Source of the DNA: Gnetum montanum
Lineage: Eukaryota; Streptophyta; Gnetopsida; Gnetales; Gnetaceae
NCBI GenBank assembly: GCA_015680685.1
Contig: MNCI01036290.1
Location: 213,901 to 277,900 of the forward strand
Length of the DNA: 64,000 nucleotides
Reading direction: 5' to 3'
Shown: positions 1-11,284 of the stretch, in pieces
Numbering within the stretch: the stretch's first letter is position 1
Layout of the letters: every line of letters begins with the position of its first letter
Notes under the pieces: generated by a model
The model's input: the letters and a program-made list of their open reading frames with translations, nothing else
Databases searched by the model: none
Told to the model about the DNA's origin: nothing
Program-made: the position numbers and the translations under genes

Positions 1-523
1 TGTTTGCATCAGGGGAATGGAAGCACCAAGAGTAGGGATAAATTTCCTCCCATTGCAGTAAAGGAACTCAAAGTTACATTTGTCTTTGAGTTCTTGGGCA
101 TCTAAGGGTAGATTCGCCTAGATCTTGGGACAAAGGAAATTGTAAATTTTAGTATGTTGTACTAAGCTCTTAGGTGATCGGTTTTAGATCCTAAGATATT
201 GACATGGACCTTGTATTGGGCTAGGCGATTGCTCAGCACTTGTGTTGCCCTGAACTAAAAAAGAAACCTCAAGATTTGAGGTAGCAACAACAGTGGTTGA
301 GGAAATCATTTTTGCGAGCTTGAAAATGGTTTGCTAGCAAGAGAAAAAAGAGATCAAGAGGTGATTAGAGGCTTTTCATCCTGCCAAATTCTAGAGGAAC
401 CGTTGCAGTGACCTATCTGCACCACACAATGCGTAAACAACCACAAAAGGGTGTCACATTTATGCTAGTGCATAACGGGGTACAGAGAGCATGCAAGACT
501 ACCTGTTGGACATGGAAAAGGCA
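1..523 (-). mobile_element. Family A internal leader/gag start, cut by window edge
   Basis: Read on the minus strand, this follows a primer-binding site and matches the leader and early gag region at about 3,640-4,366 (shared stretches around the CTAGG...TTGCTCAG motif and the CCTCCCATTG/CCTTCCATTC blocks). It is therefore the start of another family A internal region, immediately downstream of the LTR at 546-2,384. No open frame of useful length remains. An LTR followed by a primer-binding site on both occasions means that the left end is a tandem LTR-internal-LTR-internal array, of which only the first half-kilobase of the last unit is in the window. Confidence 0.6.
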
Positions 524-544
524 CGGTCCTCCTTCTAACACCAA
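524..544 (-). other. Primer-binding site, family A array
   Basis: On the minus strand it reads TTGGTGTTAGAAGGAGGACC and directly abuts the LTR end. The same position in other copies reads TGGCGCTAGAAGGAGGGCC (4,367-4,388) and TTGGCACTAGAAGAAGAGCC (56,988-57,007). A TGG start and position next to the LTR are the expected features; the cognate tRNA was not identified. Confidence 0.55.
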
Positions 545-1130
545 AACCTATAGTGACCGAAAACGTAGGTGGCTGGAACACCAAGAGGTTTCTAAGTGAA
601 TAGCTTAACCTCAGATCCGTGCGAGGGCTATGCTGGATAAAATGGAAGAGGCATCCTAAATAGTCTGGTCAATTAGATAGGGACTTAATTGGTGTAACTT
701 TACCTTACGTAAATGTTGTTTTAAATGTGAAATATGAGAGGTAAAATGATGATCAATAAATGTAGGAATGAAGGAAATAATGCCAAATAGCAATAACAAT
801 AAGAGATAACAGAATAAACTTAGATAAGAAAATGCATCGCCTCAAGGTTGTGGGTTCAATTCCTTGCCTTGTTTGAAAAATGTATAACAAATTATGTAAT
901 ACCAGAGGTGTTCTAAGATTTCAAGAGTAACCAAATTACTCAGAATGTGCCAACTATGCTCTTGAATGCAAACTTAAAAGCCAACTGCACAAAAATGTCA
1001 ACTCTTTGGATAAGAAATGCCAACCAGAAAAGCCAACCAATGCCAAATGCCTACAAGCCAACTACTCTCCTTAATGTAAAAATGCAATTCTTTGAGAAAA
1101 AAAGCCAACCCTTTGAGCATTTTTTGTCAA

Positions 1131-1140
1131 GGTATTTATA
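1131..1140 (-). promoter_or_regulatory. LTR TATA box
   Basis: TATAAATACC on the minus strand, about 1.24 kb after the LTR start. The same box occurs at the corresponding place in the LTRs at 5,063-5,070, 17,473-17,480, 40,405-40,412 and 56,310-56,317, which supports it as the U3 promoter element. Confidence 0.65.
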
Positions 1141-1499
1141 GGGCTAGGTATAGGTGAGAAATGTAGGTTAGGTGCCACATGTCTTGTACCCCACAATATG
1201 CAATCATGATAGTACGCTATAGGCATGTTGTGCCGGTTGCAAATTTTGCTATGTTGTAACCACGTTGTCAAAACTAGAGATGCTGGAACCTAGTGTGCTA
1301 ACAATATAAGCAAAAATGAAGTCTCTGCTGTAGGACTATGTCTCCCCTATTCTTATGAACAGAATCAATCATAGTGAAAAATTTTTGGGGATGGACTAAG
1401 GAGTATGCCAAAGTGGAACAAAGTCACTAATCATGGTGAGCTTAGTTATTGCTAACAAGCTATAGAGCTAGCTAAAGATATCCTGATGCATTTTTCAAC

Positions 1500-2095
1500 T
1501 TTGCATCACTTACACTATCTAGCACATTAAAGTAGCATAGCTGCTTACTACGCTATGCTACACTATGTAGCGTACCACATTGACATAGTGTAGCTTCTTA
1601 CTACACTGTGCTACGCTATGTAGCATAGCACAGCGTAGCCACCAGTTTGAACAGAAAATTTGCATTGGAGTCAATAGCATTTTCCAGGTTAACCTTTGGA
1701 GCACTTTATTGATTTGCATCTTTGCTATGCTATGCTATGCTACGTAGCATAGCATAGCATAGTAGCCAATGTAACATGCATTTTTGTCAAAATTGCAGGG
1801 TTTCACAAGAAAACTTTGCTTGTGGTTCAAGGGCTAACTAAGGTAGGGTAGTTTTGGAAGCCACAATGCTGTTAGATGCAATAATTTTGCTGAAATGGCT
1901 TGGCAAAGGAGTCTTTTCATGTTTTTCCCTTGCTACGTTGTGCTACACTATGTAGCATAGCATAGCATAGCACCCTGTGTTGGTCGTATTTTAACTTTGC
2001 CTTGTGCGAACATCTTCCTAAAACTTGTATTCGGATGCTTGATTGATTTTCTAAAGGCTTGCTACACTACGTAGCATAGCATAGCGTAGTAGACT
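1500..2095 (-). repeat. Hairpin array in family A U3 (AGCATAGC type)
   Basis: At least four inverted repeats built from CTATGCTA/TAGCATAG words, spaced by 100-200 bp of ordinary AT-rich sequence containing runs like AAAATTTGC. The best is a perfect 38-bp palindrome at 1,725-1,762. All lie between the LTR start and the TATA box, so they are in the promoter-proximal U3. Confidence 0.75.
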
Positions 2096-2384
2096 TCTCC
2101 ATTAAAAAACTTGGCAAACTATTTTATCCATCCCAAACACTCCCGACAACTTCAGGAATGGTCTCTATGTAGACTGTCAGCTGGGCCAACTATCCATTTG
2201 GGCAAGTTGGTGAGTTCGGTGAGCCTGCTAGTCACAGAAGTAGAAAACTTGCCAGACTGGATAGTATATCTTTGGTGTCTACACTTTATTGTCCAATGAT
2301 CATGATGCTGCAGTTGTCAAATCCCTTGCCTAAATTCCAAGACCCTAGTGAAGCAAGAGGATCTCAAAATTTTATGGTGTTTCA

Positions 2385-2400
2385 TGATCCCCTACTACAA
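2385..2400 (-). other. Polypurine tract
   Basis: Minus-strand GTAGTAGGGGATCA lies immediately before the LTR start TGAAACAC. The cognate tracts are AAAGAGGGGCCAG at 16,083-16,095 and AAATAGGGGCTAA before the LTR starting at 41,410; the shared GGGG plus position identify the plus-strand primer. Confidence 0.6.
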
Positions 2401-4366
2401 ATTTGATAGTGACAGCCCCCTTGACCACAACACATGTCCCGTTGAAGGACTTTAGATAAGAAGTTGTCATGGGCTTAATCTGGTCTACTAGGTCTACTTT
2501 AGAAAAGAAATTGACATGCAAGGAAGCGTAGGATACCAATCCAAAGCCTTACTAGTCAATGACGTGCAAAAACATGAATGATTACATGCATCCATGATTG
2601 TAATAATAGGGACTCAGATATAAAAGTAATGAGATGAACGTTTAGATCACCCTCTCCATTGTATTTTGTGAACTGGGGGAGTTGTACCCTAGGAGGCAAC
2701 ATAAGTGGAGGAATGACTAGGCTAACTAGTTCATCATGATAGAAGTCCATGACTGGGACGATTTCAGAACTAGTGGCTTTAAGCTTCTTAACTTCATCAG
2801 TGATGGTTTGAATAAGCTGAAAGGCTTGATCATGACTAGAGGGTGTTATAGCAAGTTCGGTAAGTTGAACTACCAGTGGCATCATTGGGGTAGTCATCAT
2901 GGGTGGTGCCATTGGTGGAATTGTGAGCCCCAATGGGGGAGCTATTGGAGCAGCTCCCACTGGTGGGGCGACTTGAGTGGCCCAAAATCTTGTAGGTGGT
3001 GCTACCGAAGCGACAACCATTTGTCATGCCATGGGAATGGTCACCTACCACATTTCTAAAGCAACCCATAGCCCCATGGTTGGTTGTTCCATGTGTGAAT
3101 CTTGATACATCTGGGGCTACACATATTGTAGTGTCTGTGATAGTTGGATAGTAGGGAACAATATCAGTGCCCACAAAGCGGTTGAGGTTGGGACGACTAT
3201 TGGCAGTGGAATCGACATAGAAGAGATAATAAAAGTAAGGCCCATCTGTGGTTGTGCCATAGACATGGTATGTACATATGGTAATGTAGACATCACAAGT
3301 TGAGAAAATTGTATAGACTATGAAGGAATATTAAAGGGACAGAAATCCAAAGTTCCTACATGCTATTGAGTTGACAACATCTGATGACTACCTATGACCA
3401 AGGAAGGTTTGGGCCGTAAAAGTGTTGTTGCTATCCCCAAAGTGGTGGAGGACTATAACAAGTGTGGATATAACATAGGAGTGGTCTATGAAGTTGTTGG
3501 ATAAAGCAAGCCACCACTTTCGGAATGGGACTCAAATTCCTCTTGCCCATCATGAAGGGGTTCATCATAGTGAGACACCGTGTCTCACTCTTTTGACCCA
3601 CTCAGTTGAATGTGTTGATTGAATATCCATTGAAATGTTTTAGTAAGTTCTATAATGGCCCCAAGAGTAGGAAGGAACTCCCTTCCATTCTAGTGAATAA
3701 TTTCAAAGTTACGCTTTTCTTCATATTCTTGACGGTCCAATGGGAGACCCACTTGGATCCTTGTGCATAAAAAGTTATATCGCTCTTCATTCCAAGCCAT
3801 GCACTTGAGCGATTGATGTTGCAATCAAAGATACTACCATGGTATCCACATTGGGCTAGGTGGTTGCTCAGGATCCATTGCATGTTGCAAGGGATGGGCT
3901 ATCCTAAGCTCGAAGTGGTGACTGAGGTGCTAGGTGGGTTCATTTTTTCTATGTCAAAAAGAACGTAAGAAGCAATGAAATAGGTAAGCTACATAGAAAA
4001 TGGACTAGAAATGGAAAAGTCTAGAAATGTTGAAAAAGTAGTGGTTTACGCTACTACGCTTGCTATGCTAGATAGAATTATCATGCTAACAAGGTTGTTA
4101 CACTACACTTGTTATGCTATACATGTTATGCTACATGGAACATAGATTTTAACGCAATATACCATTTTGGGCTTTTTATCCTATTGGGTTCTAGGGGAAC
4201 TGTCAACTAGGACTTAACTATACTAACTGAAACATAAACAACCCCTATGCTGGCTTGTGATCTAGCTATTGCCATAGTAGGTCCACAGGGGTGTTACATT
4301 TACGTTAGCAAGGAGGTACAAAAGGCACACACGACTACCCGTGATGCATGGAAGGGACACAGAGGT
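2401..4366 (-). pseudogene. Family A gag with internal deletion into protease
   Basis: Minus-strand gag of a family A element. The best stretch (3,020 to 2,556) begins with a Pro/Met-rich low-complexity region and continues into the gag core: FQLIQTITDEVKKLKATSS, then PPRVQLPQFTKYNGEGD. The same core is recognisable at 58,340-58,560 on the plus strand. Near 2,505 the frame jumps from gag (SKALDWY) to a protease-side sequence (VDLVDQIKPM), so zinc finger, linker and most of the protease are missing relative to the copy at 57.4-61 kb. There is no RT, RNase H or integrase between the two LTRs. This is a pol-less, deleted element that could only have moved in trans, if at all after the deletion. 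Confidence 0.7.
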
Positions 4367-4388
4367 CTAGGCCCTCCTTCTAGCGCCA
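4367..4388 (-). other. Primer-binding site, family A
   Basis: TGGCGCTAGAAGGAGGGCC on the minus strand, directly after the LTR that runs 6,589 to 4,389. It is the clearest version of the family A primer-binding site in the window. Confidence 0.6.
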
Positions 4389-5062
4389 GAAACTGTAGCT
4401 TCTAAAAATGTTGATGGCTAGAACACTGAGAGGTTGTTAGGTGCACAACCTAACCCTAAGTTCATGGGAGGGTGATGTTGGAGAAAATGGAAATGGGCCA
4501 CCTTGAGCTGTCTAGTTGATCAATCAGGGACTTACATGGTGTCTAATAACCATTCATAGATAATGATTTTTAAGCATCACGTATAAGAGTTTGGCATAAG
4601 TAGGAGTGCAATATGCATAACAACAAGATAATATGAGCATAGGTGCATGTGACAATATAAATAAATAGATATGATAATAGTTTAAAATGTTGTAGAAAAA
4701 TAATGAAATGAGAGTGCAAGTAAAGAAATGCACTGCCCCAAGATTGGGGGGATGTGGCTTTTGATTAAATGATGTATACAATTGGTGTGCAATGTAGACA
4801 GAAATAGCTAGGCAATAGGGCAATATGGTCATGCTCTCTAGAGTGCTACAGACATCATGTTGATAGGCATGGAGGAGTTGATGCTTGTTGGTCTGAGAGT
4901 TGCTACACGGTGTATGGCTAGGTGTCATATTCAGCTACAGGAGTGGAACAAGGATTTGGAAGACTCTAATGTTGATATTTTTCATTCATTAACTTTTCCC
5001 TCACCAATCTTCTATCGAAGCCAACTACAAAATCCAACCCTTAGAATGTTATTTATTGGGGG

Positions 5063-5070
5063 TATTTATA
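5063..5070 (-). promoter_or_regulatory. LTR TATA box
   Basis: TATAAATA on the minus strand in the family A LTR, at the same relative place as in the other family A LTRs. Confidence 0.6.
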
Positions 5071-5489
5071 GAGCCAAGGTTGGGGGAAAGACATGGTTTG
5101 TATGCAACATGTCTTGGGTCCCACCTAGCATGAATGTGGATGTGTTACGCTAGTGTGCTACACTCAAATTGTGGTGCTACACTAGATAGGACAAGAATAG
5201 GAACCAAAAACCTTCCAAACTGTGATCATATTTCCCAAACTACATGTGCCAAAATCTAATGAACTGCCATGTTTTTATTGAGTTCCTAGAACAAATGAAA
5301 ATTGGAGCCTTCGCTCAGGGACTACATCTTCGCTCCTCTTTCAAGTAGGATCAATTGTAGGGACCATTTCAAGGACAACAGGTGGTGCAAAAACAAAACA
5401 AACTACTCACTTTGGTCATTGGAGAGATGATGGAGTAGGAATGATAGTTGATGTTGAATCTTGGAAGCTTCTGGAGGCATTCAGAAGGC

Positions 5490-6440
5490 ATTTCCTAAGT
5501 GCTATGCTTCCTAGCATAGCAAACCGTAGCATGAATACTTAGAAAATTTTTGCATTTCTGGCCTACTACACTATCTACACTGCACAGTGTAGTAGAGCGT
5601 AGAACCCCTATTCGATGAATTTTGACCAAGGTTTCAAATGCTTCTTGATCATACACTTGCATGTAACTAGGTAGGAAATCTTATTAGCCTAAAAATACAT
5701 CTTTCATGTCAAAATGGCTTGAAAAATTTCTATTTCATGCTTAGGATGTTTTGAACCCTAGCATCTCTATTACACTGCACTATGCTATGCAGCGTAGCAG
5801 AGCATAGCATCTATTTTTGGCTAATTCTTGATAGGTCTTGCAATTTCCATTCATGGAAGGCTAATCACATTCTATTATGTAGCTGGACAAGCAACTTTAG
5901 AAGTCAAAAAATCACTAAATGTAGCTAGATAGCTTGACTATTCTTTGATCCAACACTTAGAAAAATCTAGACTCTAAACTTGTGCTATGCTATGCAGTGT
6001 AGCATAGCATAGCATAGAACCAATTTGGGAAAAATTTTGCCAAAACTTGCATAGTTTTTACATGACACATTGGTCACACCTTGTGGTGAAGTAAGATAGG
6101 TAGCCTCAAAAGTTGAAGAATCACCCAAACACACCTTCTATGTTTGGTTCAACATTTAGAAAATTTTAGTCCCACATGGCTTGCTATGCTGTCTAAGGTA
6201 TATGCAATGTAGCAAAGCATAGTAGGTCACAAATAGAAAATTTGTCGAATTGTTTTGTGCATCCTGAACACTTTTGACTACTCCTAGCTTGGCACCTAGG
6301 TGGAATGGAAAATAGGATGGCTCAGAAGATAGAAAATTTACCAAATTGTTTAGCCCACCCTTGGTGTCCTTTTAGTGAAAACTAGCCATGGACATGGATG
6401 CTATGCTAACTATGCCAAGGGGCATAGCAAATAGACTTAG
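5490..6440 (-). repeat. Hairpin array in family A U3 (AGCATAGC type)
   Basis: Five or six inverted repeats, for example around 5,500-5,525 (TGCTTCCTAGCATAGCA), 5,570-5,602 (CTACACT..AGTGTAG), 5,770-5,810 and 5,980-6,020. Each unit is followed by a spacer with AAAATTTTGCCAAAACTTGC-like text. This is the same array as at 1,500-2,095 but longer. Confidence 0.7.
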
Positions 6441-6589
6441 AAAAAAATTTGTAGGTGTTAGGACTTCCAGGGTGCCATGCAATCTGTGCAACCCAGCATG
6501 ACACCAAACTTGGAGAAATTTTTCCTAGGTCTCAATGCTTGGACAAATTTGGTACTAAGTCATAAGAGCCCAAAATTGATGGTGTTTCA

Positions 6590-7330
6590 TAGCCTAAAGT
6601 CTATACACACCCTTCATTTACCTCCCTTCTTAGGCACAATGACTAATGGACTAAGCCATTCACTATCAACAATGGGGTAGATGAACCCTACTTTTAGAAG
6701 TTATTCAATTTCTTCTTTAACTCTTTGCTTCAGCTTTGGATTCAGTCATCTTTGTGGTTGTTTTCAAGGCTTCATAGAGGGGTCAGTGTAAATTATATGT
6801 TTACATATCCTAGGATCTATCTTGGTTAATTCAGAATATGATTAAGCAAAGGCTTTTGGCCATTTGTTTACCATCTCTAGTAGTTTTTATTTTTGTTGAG
6901 GGGTGAGCTTAGCGTTCATGATCACCAATTTTTAATTCTTGAGAAATGTATACTCCATACCAGTGAGCAATTGTTTTAATTCAAGGGGCTCTTACTTAAA
7001 CTCATCAAGGAATTTCAACTTCCCCCAGTTGTTATTTTTGATGTCAAGACATGGAAGTTGGCAATGGACTTGCTCTAATGTATCTATGGTATCGATATAG
7101 GCACAAGTCAAACTCTTAGTTGGTTCCATGTAGAAATTTGAATTGCTCTCTTGGTCAGCTGTCAGCCATTGGGTACCTTCCTATCTTGTAGCTGCTGCAT
7201 ATAGGCATCTTTGTATGTTAGTTACTTGTGCACACTAGTTGCATGCATGCAATGTTAAGCATTGTACAAACTAGGACTTCTACACGTAGTTACACCCTGT
7301 GTCACTATATGTGATGCATGGAAATTTCTT
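6590..7330 (-). pseudogene. Family B PR-RT linker and RT N-terminus, truncated
   Basis: Minus-strand pol start of the B element that occupies 6,590-11,284. Readable pieces are KVDPRICKHIIYTDPSMKP, then KQRVKEEIEXLLKVGFIYPI, SEWLSPLVIVPKKGGK and RVCIDFR. This is the canonical approach to the RT fingers domain. The frame stops exactly where a family A LTR begins (6,589), so the rest of RT, RNase H and integrase lies on the far side of the nested insertion, outside the window. Several TAG/TGA codons interrupt it. Confidence 0.7.
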
Positions 7331-7800
7331 CTTCTTAATCTTCCCAAACACATTTTCTTTTGATACTTATAGGGAAAGATCACATATAACTAGTCATGCA
7401 TCAATTATACTTAGCCATGCTCTTTCCATTATAATTGGGAAGTCCCCCTTATAGTTGTTAACTTGGATCACTAGAAAATCAGCTGGATATGACCACCGAA
7501 AAATAGTGGTGACAATGTCCTCCACTAGTCCCAATGGAACCATGATGAATTGGTTGGCCAACTCTAAATAAATGTTACTCTTCTTTAGTGAAGGTAGGTT
7601 CTAGGATTTATACATTTCCTAGGAGATTGAATTAACACTAGAATATGAATCCAAAATAGCTTTACAGGGCTCATTTCTAGTGATTTTCAAATAAATAAGA
7701 GGACTTCCAAGATCAAAGAATTTCCTAGGAAGATGGCCAGCTTTAATCTAATCAGTGATGGCATGGGTTAGCATGACAATGTGCATTAAGTGTGGTTTTT
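7331..7800 (-). pseudogene. Family B aspartic protease remnant
   Basis: Minus-strand protease. The catalytic motif has decayed to LDSYSSVN (normally LDSGA.VN) near 7,655. The C-terminal flap and GRPWL-type motif survive as PIIMERAWL near 7,420. The sequence matches the better-preserved protease at 21,822-22,560 over most of its length, including the segment for GLVEDI and DFLVI. With the active-site glycine changed it cannot be a working protease. Confidence 0.65.
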
Positions 7801-10308
7801 GGTTTGAAGAAAGCTCCAAAGATTCGAATGGTGGTCAGGTGTTTGGAGGATTCACCACTTGAGGATGTAAAGACTTGGTTGGACTATTGGTTTTAAAGAA
7901 AGGTCTTTTCTTTAATCGATTGTCTAAACCAACAGTACATTGAGGATTGATAGCTCTTGTAGCGTTACATTGTTCCGATTGGGTAGGAAGCTCACCCTGA
8001 ATAGTTGGGGCAAGTCATAATGGATCTAAGGATGGAAGTGATGCAAATAGATGAGAGGGGTAGTACATATGTGAAACATCACGCCAAGGAGAAGAAGTTC
8101 TATAGTACTCGGGGGATTGGTAGTAAGGTCAAAGAGTAACGTGACTAGTAGAGTCATGTGAAGAGATCTGTTTTTCAACATAATACTCGTACAGGTTAGG
8201 TTGATGGTAAGGGTACAATTGATATGGTGGTGGAATTCTGAATGATCAAGGGTGTTTCCACCATTGGTACTATTCATTTAGTTGTGATGGAGCTCCACTT
8301 GAATAATATGTTAAGGGTTGGTGGAACTACCTTGGGTTACCTTGAGGATAAGGTAACCTTCTGGGTGTTTGTCGTCTGTTTAACTGTGGGTTTAGCACAT
8401 ACACCCCAAACTCTTGCAGATGTGACACTACTGGGCAACATCCTTTAGGATGGTCATATTGGCATATCTCACATTTTCCACCACTATCTATGTATAAACT
8501 TGCAACCTCTTCAATGACGAAAACTTTGCCCTTACCCTTGTTACATGCATATTCAGCTTCTTTCTTTTTTCTTCTCTCTCAGTCACTACTTTGTTCTCTA
8601 GACTCCTCTATTATTTTTAGACCAGTTTAAAATTTATCATCTAGAGAGTTCCACATGTGATCTACCTTTGTTGATACTTCCAATGCAAATTTTTAAATGG
8701 GTAAAGTCTTTCTATTCACCATCTCTTCAAGTGGTGACTCTTCCTCATCTTCGCAAAATCTAATTTTCTTCTTTTGAAGGGAAGGATCTCTATTATACTC
8801 TTCCATACTTTCTCTTTTCCTCAACTTACCTTCCTCCTTGGAAAATTGCTCCAAAATTCTTTGTATTTAATGGGCTTTGAGCTAAGATAGTCTTCCTTGG
8901 GCATAAGTCCCAAGGGTTCTTTGCATTTCATACCTAAGCCTATCAATGGTATGGCATAGTTGTTCGTTTTGTGAGTAACCATGGCTAGGGAAATGATGTA
9001 ATAACATATAATATTGGCCCATGGAAGCATCTAAGGGTTCATGTCCTTCTAATTTTCATCCTTGGATTTGCTTACACAGGTTGGACACTTGGGAGTACGT
9101 CTAATACTTATCATTGAATAGCTCCAACATGGTACTCCATCAACGAATGGATTCAAGTTCTACGGACCGGTACTAGCTTTCCACTTCCTTGATCAGTGTC
9201 TATGAAAAAAACTTTATTTTTTTCCATTCATTTTCTATATTTTTCAAGGCGCATGCATCGTGGAAGGCTTGTATATGGTTTTGAGAATCAGCATTGTATC
9301 CCCGTTCAAATTGTGTGATGTTATTCATATCTAGTTTTTTGATCCTACTATCCTCTGGTGCCTTTTTGGAATCCTAATAGCCTCTATTATATCTAACATG
9401 CTTTGGGTAGCAAGTAGGGGTTCATCGTGATCGTACTATCTATGGCATCTATGATGCCTATGCTTTTCCCTACTTTCCCTTCTTTCTTGATGTCTCTCTC
9501 TAGAATGCCCTCATCCCATTTCTTCATTTTTTTCTCTATGATTTCTACTTTGCTTACCATTATCATCATGGTATTTTCCTTTGTGACTACATTCACATTT
9601 TAAAGGAGAGGGGGAAGGAGATGATGAAGGTGAAGGGGAAGGAGGACTAGCACCATGACAGTGCTTGTCACCCTCTCTTTGATGGTCATGGTCTCCGTCA
9701 TGATTACACTCAGAATGTCTATCATTGTTATTTGTTCATGTTCCTTTTTCAAAAAATTTGTGTCCATTGGTACCAAAACCTAGGTTATGGATATTAGAGT
9801 GAAGATTCTGATACACAACTCCTTGACCGAAGTCAACAAAAGGAATATCATTTTGTGGGAAACTTCCTGAGGTAGGTTCACCACCCTCATTTTCACTTAG
9901 GAAATATGGGACATCCTAAGACCACTTCCTCTTCATGAATTTATAATGTCTCTCCTATTGTAGATCTCTCTGGTGTTGTGCCTCCATGGGTTGATAATCT
10001 ATTGAATCTTGTTCATGCATAACACACTTCGATTGTAAGTGCTGCATACCAATTTGTGTGAGAGCATGAAGAAGAATTTCTAGGATTGAGTGATTGGGAG
10101 GTAACAATATGTTACCTTCTAAATCAAGCCATCACATCTATTCATATTGGTGGAGGATAAAGGTAAATCTTGGTATATACTCATCAGGATGAGCATATAC
10201 TATGCAAAACTATTGGGGCACTAGTGGATCATCATGTGCACTCTGCCTCCAATTGTTCATGGTGTTGGACCTAGTTGATGAAGCACTCTCATAAGAAGAA
10301 GGAGACAT
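7801..10308 (-). pseudogene. Family B gag
   Basis: Minus-strand gag, start ATG placed at 10,308 because the homologous gag at 25,122 begins with the same MS-S/P-S context. Readable parts are a central alpha-helical gag core, a Ser/Pro/Gln-rich stretch (around 8,050-8,300) and a compact zinc-knuckle-like motif, CEICQYDHPKGC, near 8,470. The latter is C-x2-C-x3-H-x3-C, shorter than the usual C-x2-C-x4-H-x4-C. The region 9,600-9,720 encodes an Arg/Glu/His-rich tract. Many stops; non-functional. Confidence 0.65.
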
Positions 10309-10425
10309 GATTGATTATTCAGTGTGCAATACTCTTTTTTGATGAATATTGGATAACTATACCTAAGGGTTTGTTCCAATGATGGAATAAGTTCCTAAGT
10401 TCTAATTAGCACACAAACAATAAAA

Positions 10426-10444
10426 TCCCTAACGACGGTGCCAA
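10426..10444 (-). other. Primer-binding site, family B
   Basis: Minus-strand TTGGCACCGTCGTTAGGGA directly next to the LTR end TCATCA. It closely resembles the TTGGCGCCGTTGCCGGGGA type of site used by many plant Tat/Athila elements. Confidence 0.75.
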
Positions 10445-11284
10445 TGATGAGCAGCTAGCTACCCCTACGCCTAACCATACGAATACGAATGTTCATGCAT
10501 GATCCGATTGAACTCCAAGGATTAAGTGCATATGAGCTTACATAGAACAAGGATGGGTTATGCAATCGTTATCTTCCCAAGCTTACTTATAAGGCACAAT
10601 TGTATGGTTAAGTAAACTTGAGGTATGTGATTTTCATTGTTTTATGTTTTTGATGCTTAAAAGAGAGAAATGAACTAATTTGATTTAACTAATTAACTAT
10701 TCCCTAAGTAGTCCTAACACTAGCATCTGTTCCCACTCTCTAGACACATCTTGAACCAGTGTAACACTATTGGGATTACCAAATGCTAGTCATTACTGGG
10801 TTACCAAGTGTTCCATGTCTACTCAAAGTGGTTGTACTAAGTGTTATAATTCATTGATAATTAACAATTCAATAGAAATAAAATCAATTAACTAATGAGA
10901 GTAGGAAATAACAATAAATAACATTTAAATGAAATAATTAAGCTATTCTGAATGTTGCAAGGTTTACCACAAAGTTCATCTTTATTTCCAGATACAAGTT
11001 ATGCTCAGGTACACAATGCTTGAATAAAGATCCATTCACTTAATGACTCCTATTGTAGGCACTCAAAAATAATTCTATGTCTGGAAGGGAAAAACTATAA
11101 GAGTTCAGATAAGGGACTAAAAACTAATGTGAAACCAAGTGCCCCCTATCTCTTAGTTATAGGCAACGAGATAGGTTTTGACATCACATGTCCGATATCG
11201 TTTCGACATCTTTGATATTGCATATCTAATATCAAGGATCCGATATTGGGGATCCGATACTGGGGGTCTGATATCGTCTCATCA
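10445..11284 (-). repeat. Family B LTR (5' LTR of the 6.6-11.3 kb element)
   Basis: 840-bp LTR on the minus strand; on the plus strand it reads TGATGAG...CTCATCA, a 7-bp terminal inverted repeat. A primer-binding site abuts one end and family A RT sequence (GCAACAATCAAAGAC, for ATIKD) the other, so the right border is an insertion junction into a family A pol gene. Internal text matches the LTR at 18,890-19,927, for example the CTTCCCA..CTTACTT and CAAAGTGGT blocks. Confidence 0.8.
11185..11277 (-). promoter_or_regulatory. GATATC-rich short U3 of family B LTR
   Basis: About 95 bp at the start of the LTR (minus orientation) with repeated GATAT/GATATC and GGATCCGATA words. A TATA-like TATAACTAAGAG follows at about 11,161. 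The other full B LTR has the same arrangement, with GCGATATCG words between its start and its TATA box. Confidence 0.5.

Larger units (their letters stand above)
546..2384 (-). repeat. Family A LTR (3' LTR of the left array)
   Basis: A 1.84 kb LTR on the minus strand, starting TGAAACACCATAAAATTTTG at 2,384 and ending beside the primer-binding site at 544. It has a TATA box (1,131-1,140) and a hairpin array in U3. The part between 546 and about 1,150 matches the R-U5 regions of the LTRs ending at 4,389, 18,190 and 56,987 (shared words such as CCAAC...TTCCAGCCAC). The LTRs at 4,389-6,589 and 16,096-18,190 belong to the same subfamily by their hairpin motif. Divergence between copies is high, pointing to old insertions. 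Confidence 0.75.
4389..6589 (-). repeat. Family A LTR (5' LTR of the left array)
   Basis: A 2.2 kb minus-strand LTR beginning TGAAACACCATCAATTTTGG at 6,589. Its TATA box is at 5,063-5,070. Upstream of the LTR start the sequence is not a polypurine tract but the reading frame of a family B reverse transcriptase (RVCIDFR), so 6,589/6,590 is an insertion junction. It is about 360 bp longer than its partner at 546-2,384, mostly in the hairpin-rich U3. Confidence 0.75.

Noticed and set aside
840-880. GGTTCAATTCC, similar to a tRNA B box
   Set aside because: No A box, no acceptor stem or cloverleaf around it, and it lies within a family A LTR whose other copies lack the word.
2736-3174. Trp- and Gly-rich open frames over the left gag on both strands
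   Set aside because: They overlap the recognisable minus-strand gag frame in other frames and have biased composition only because gag here is Pro/Met-rich.
4554-4928. Hydrophobic 124-codon minus-strand frame, possible env-like protein
   Set aside because: It lies within R-U5 of an LTR between TATA box and primer-binding site, is rich in Tyr/Leu from AT-rich DNA, and is not kept in other LTR copies.
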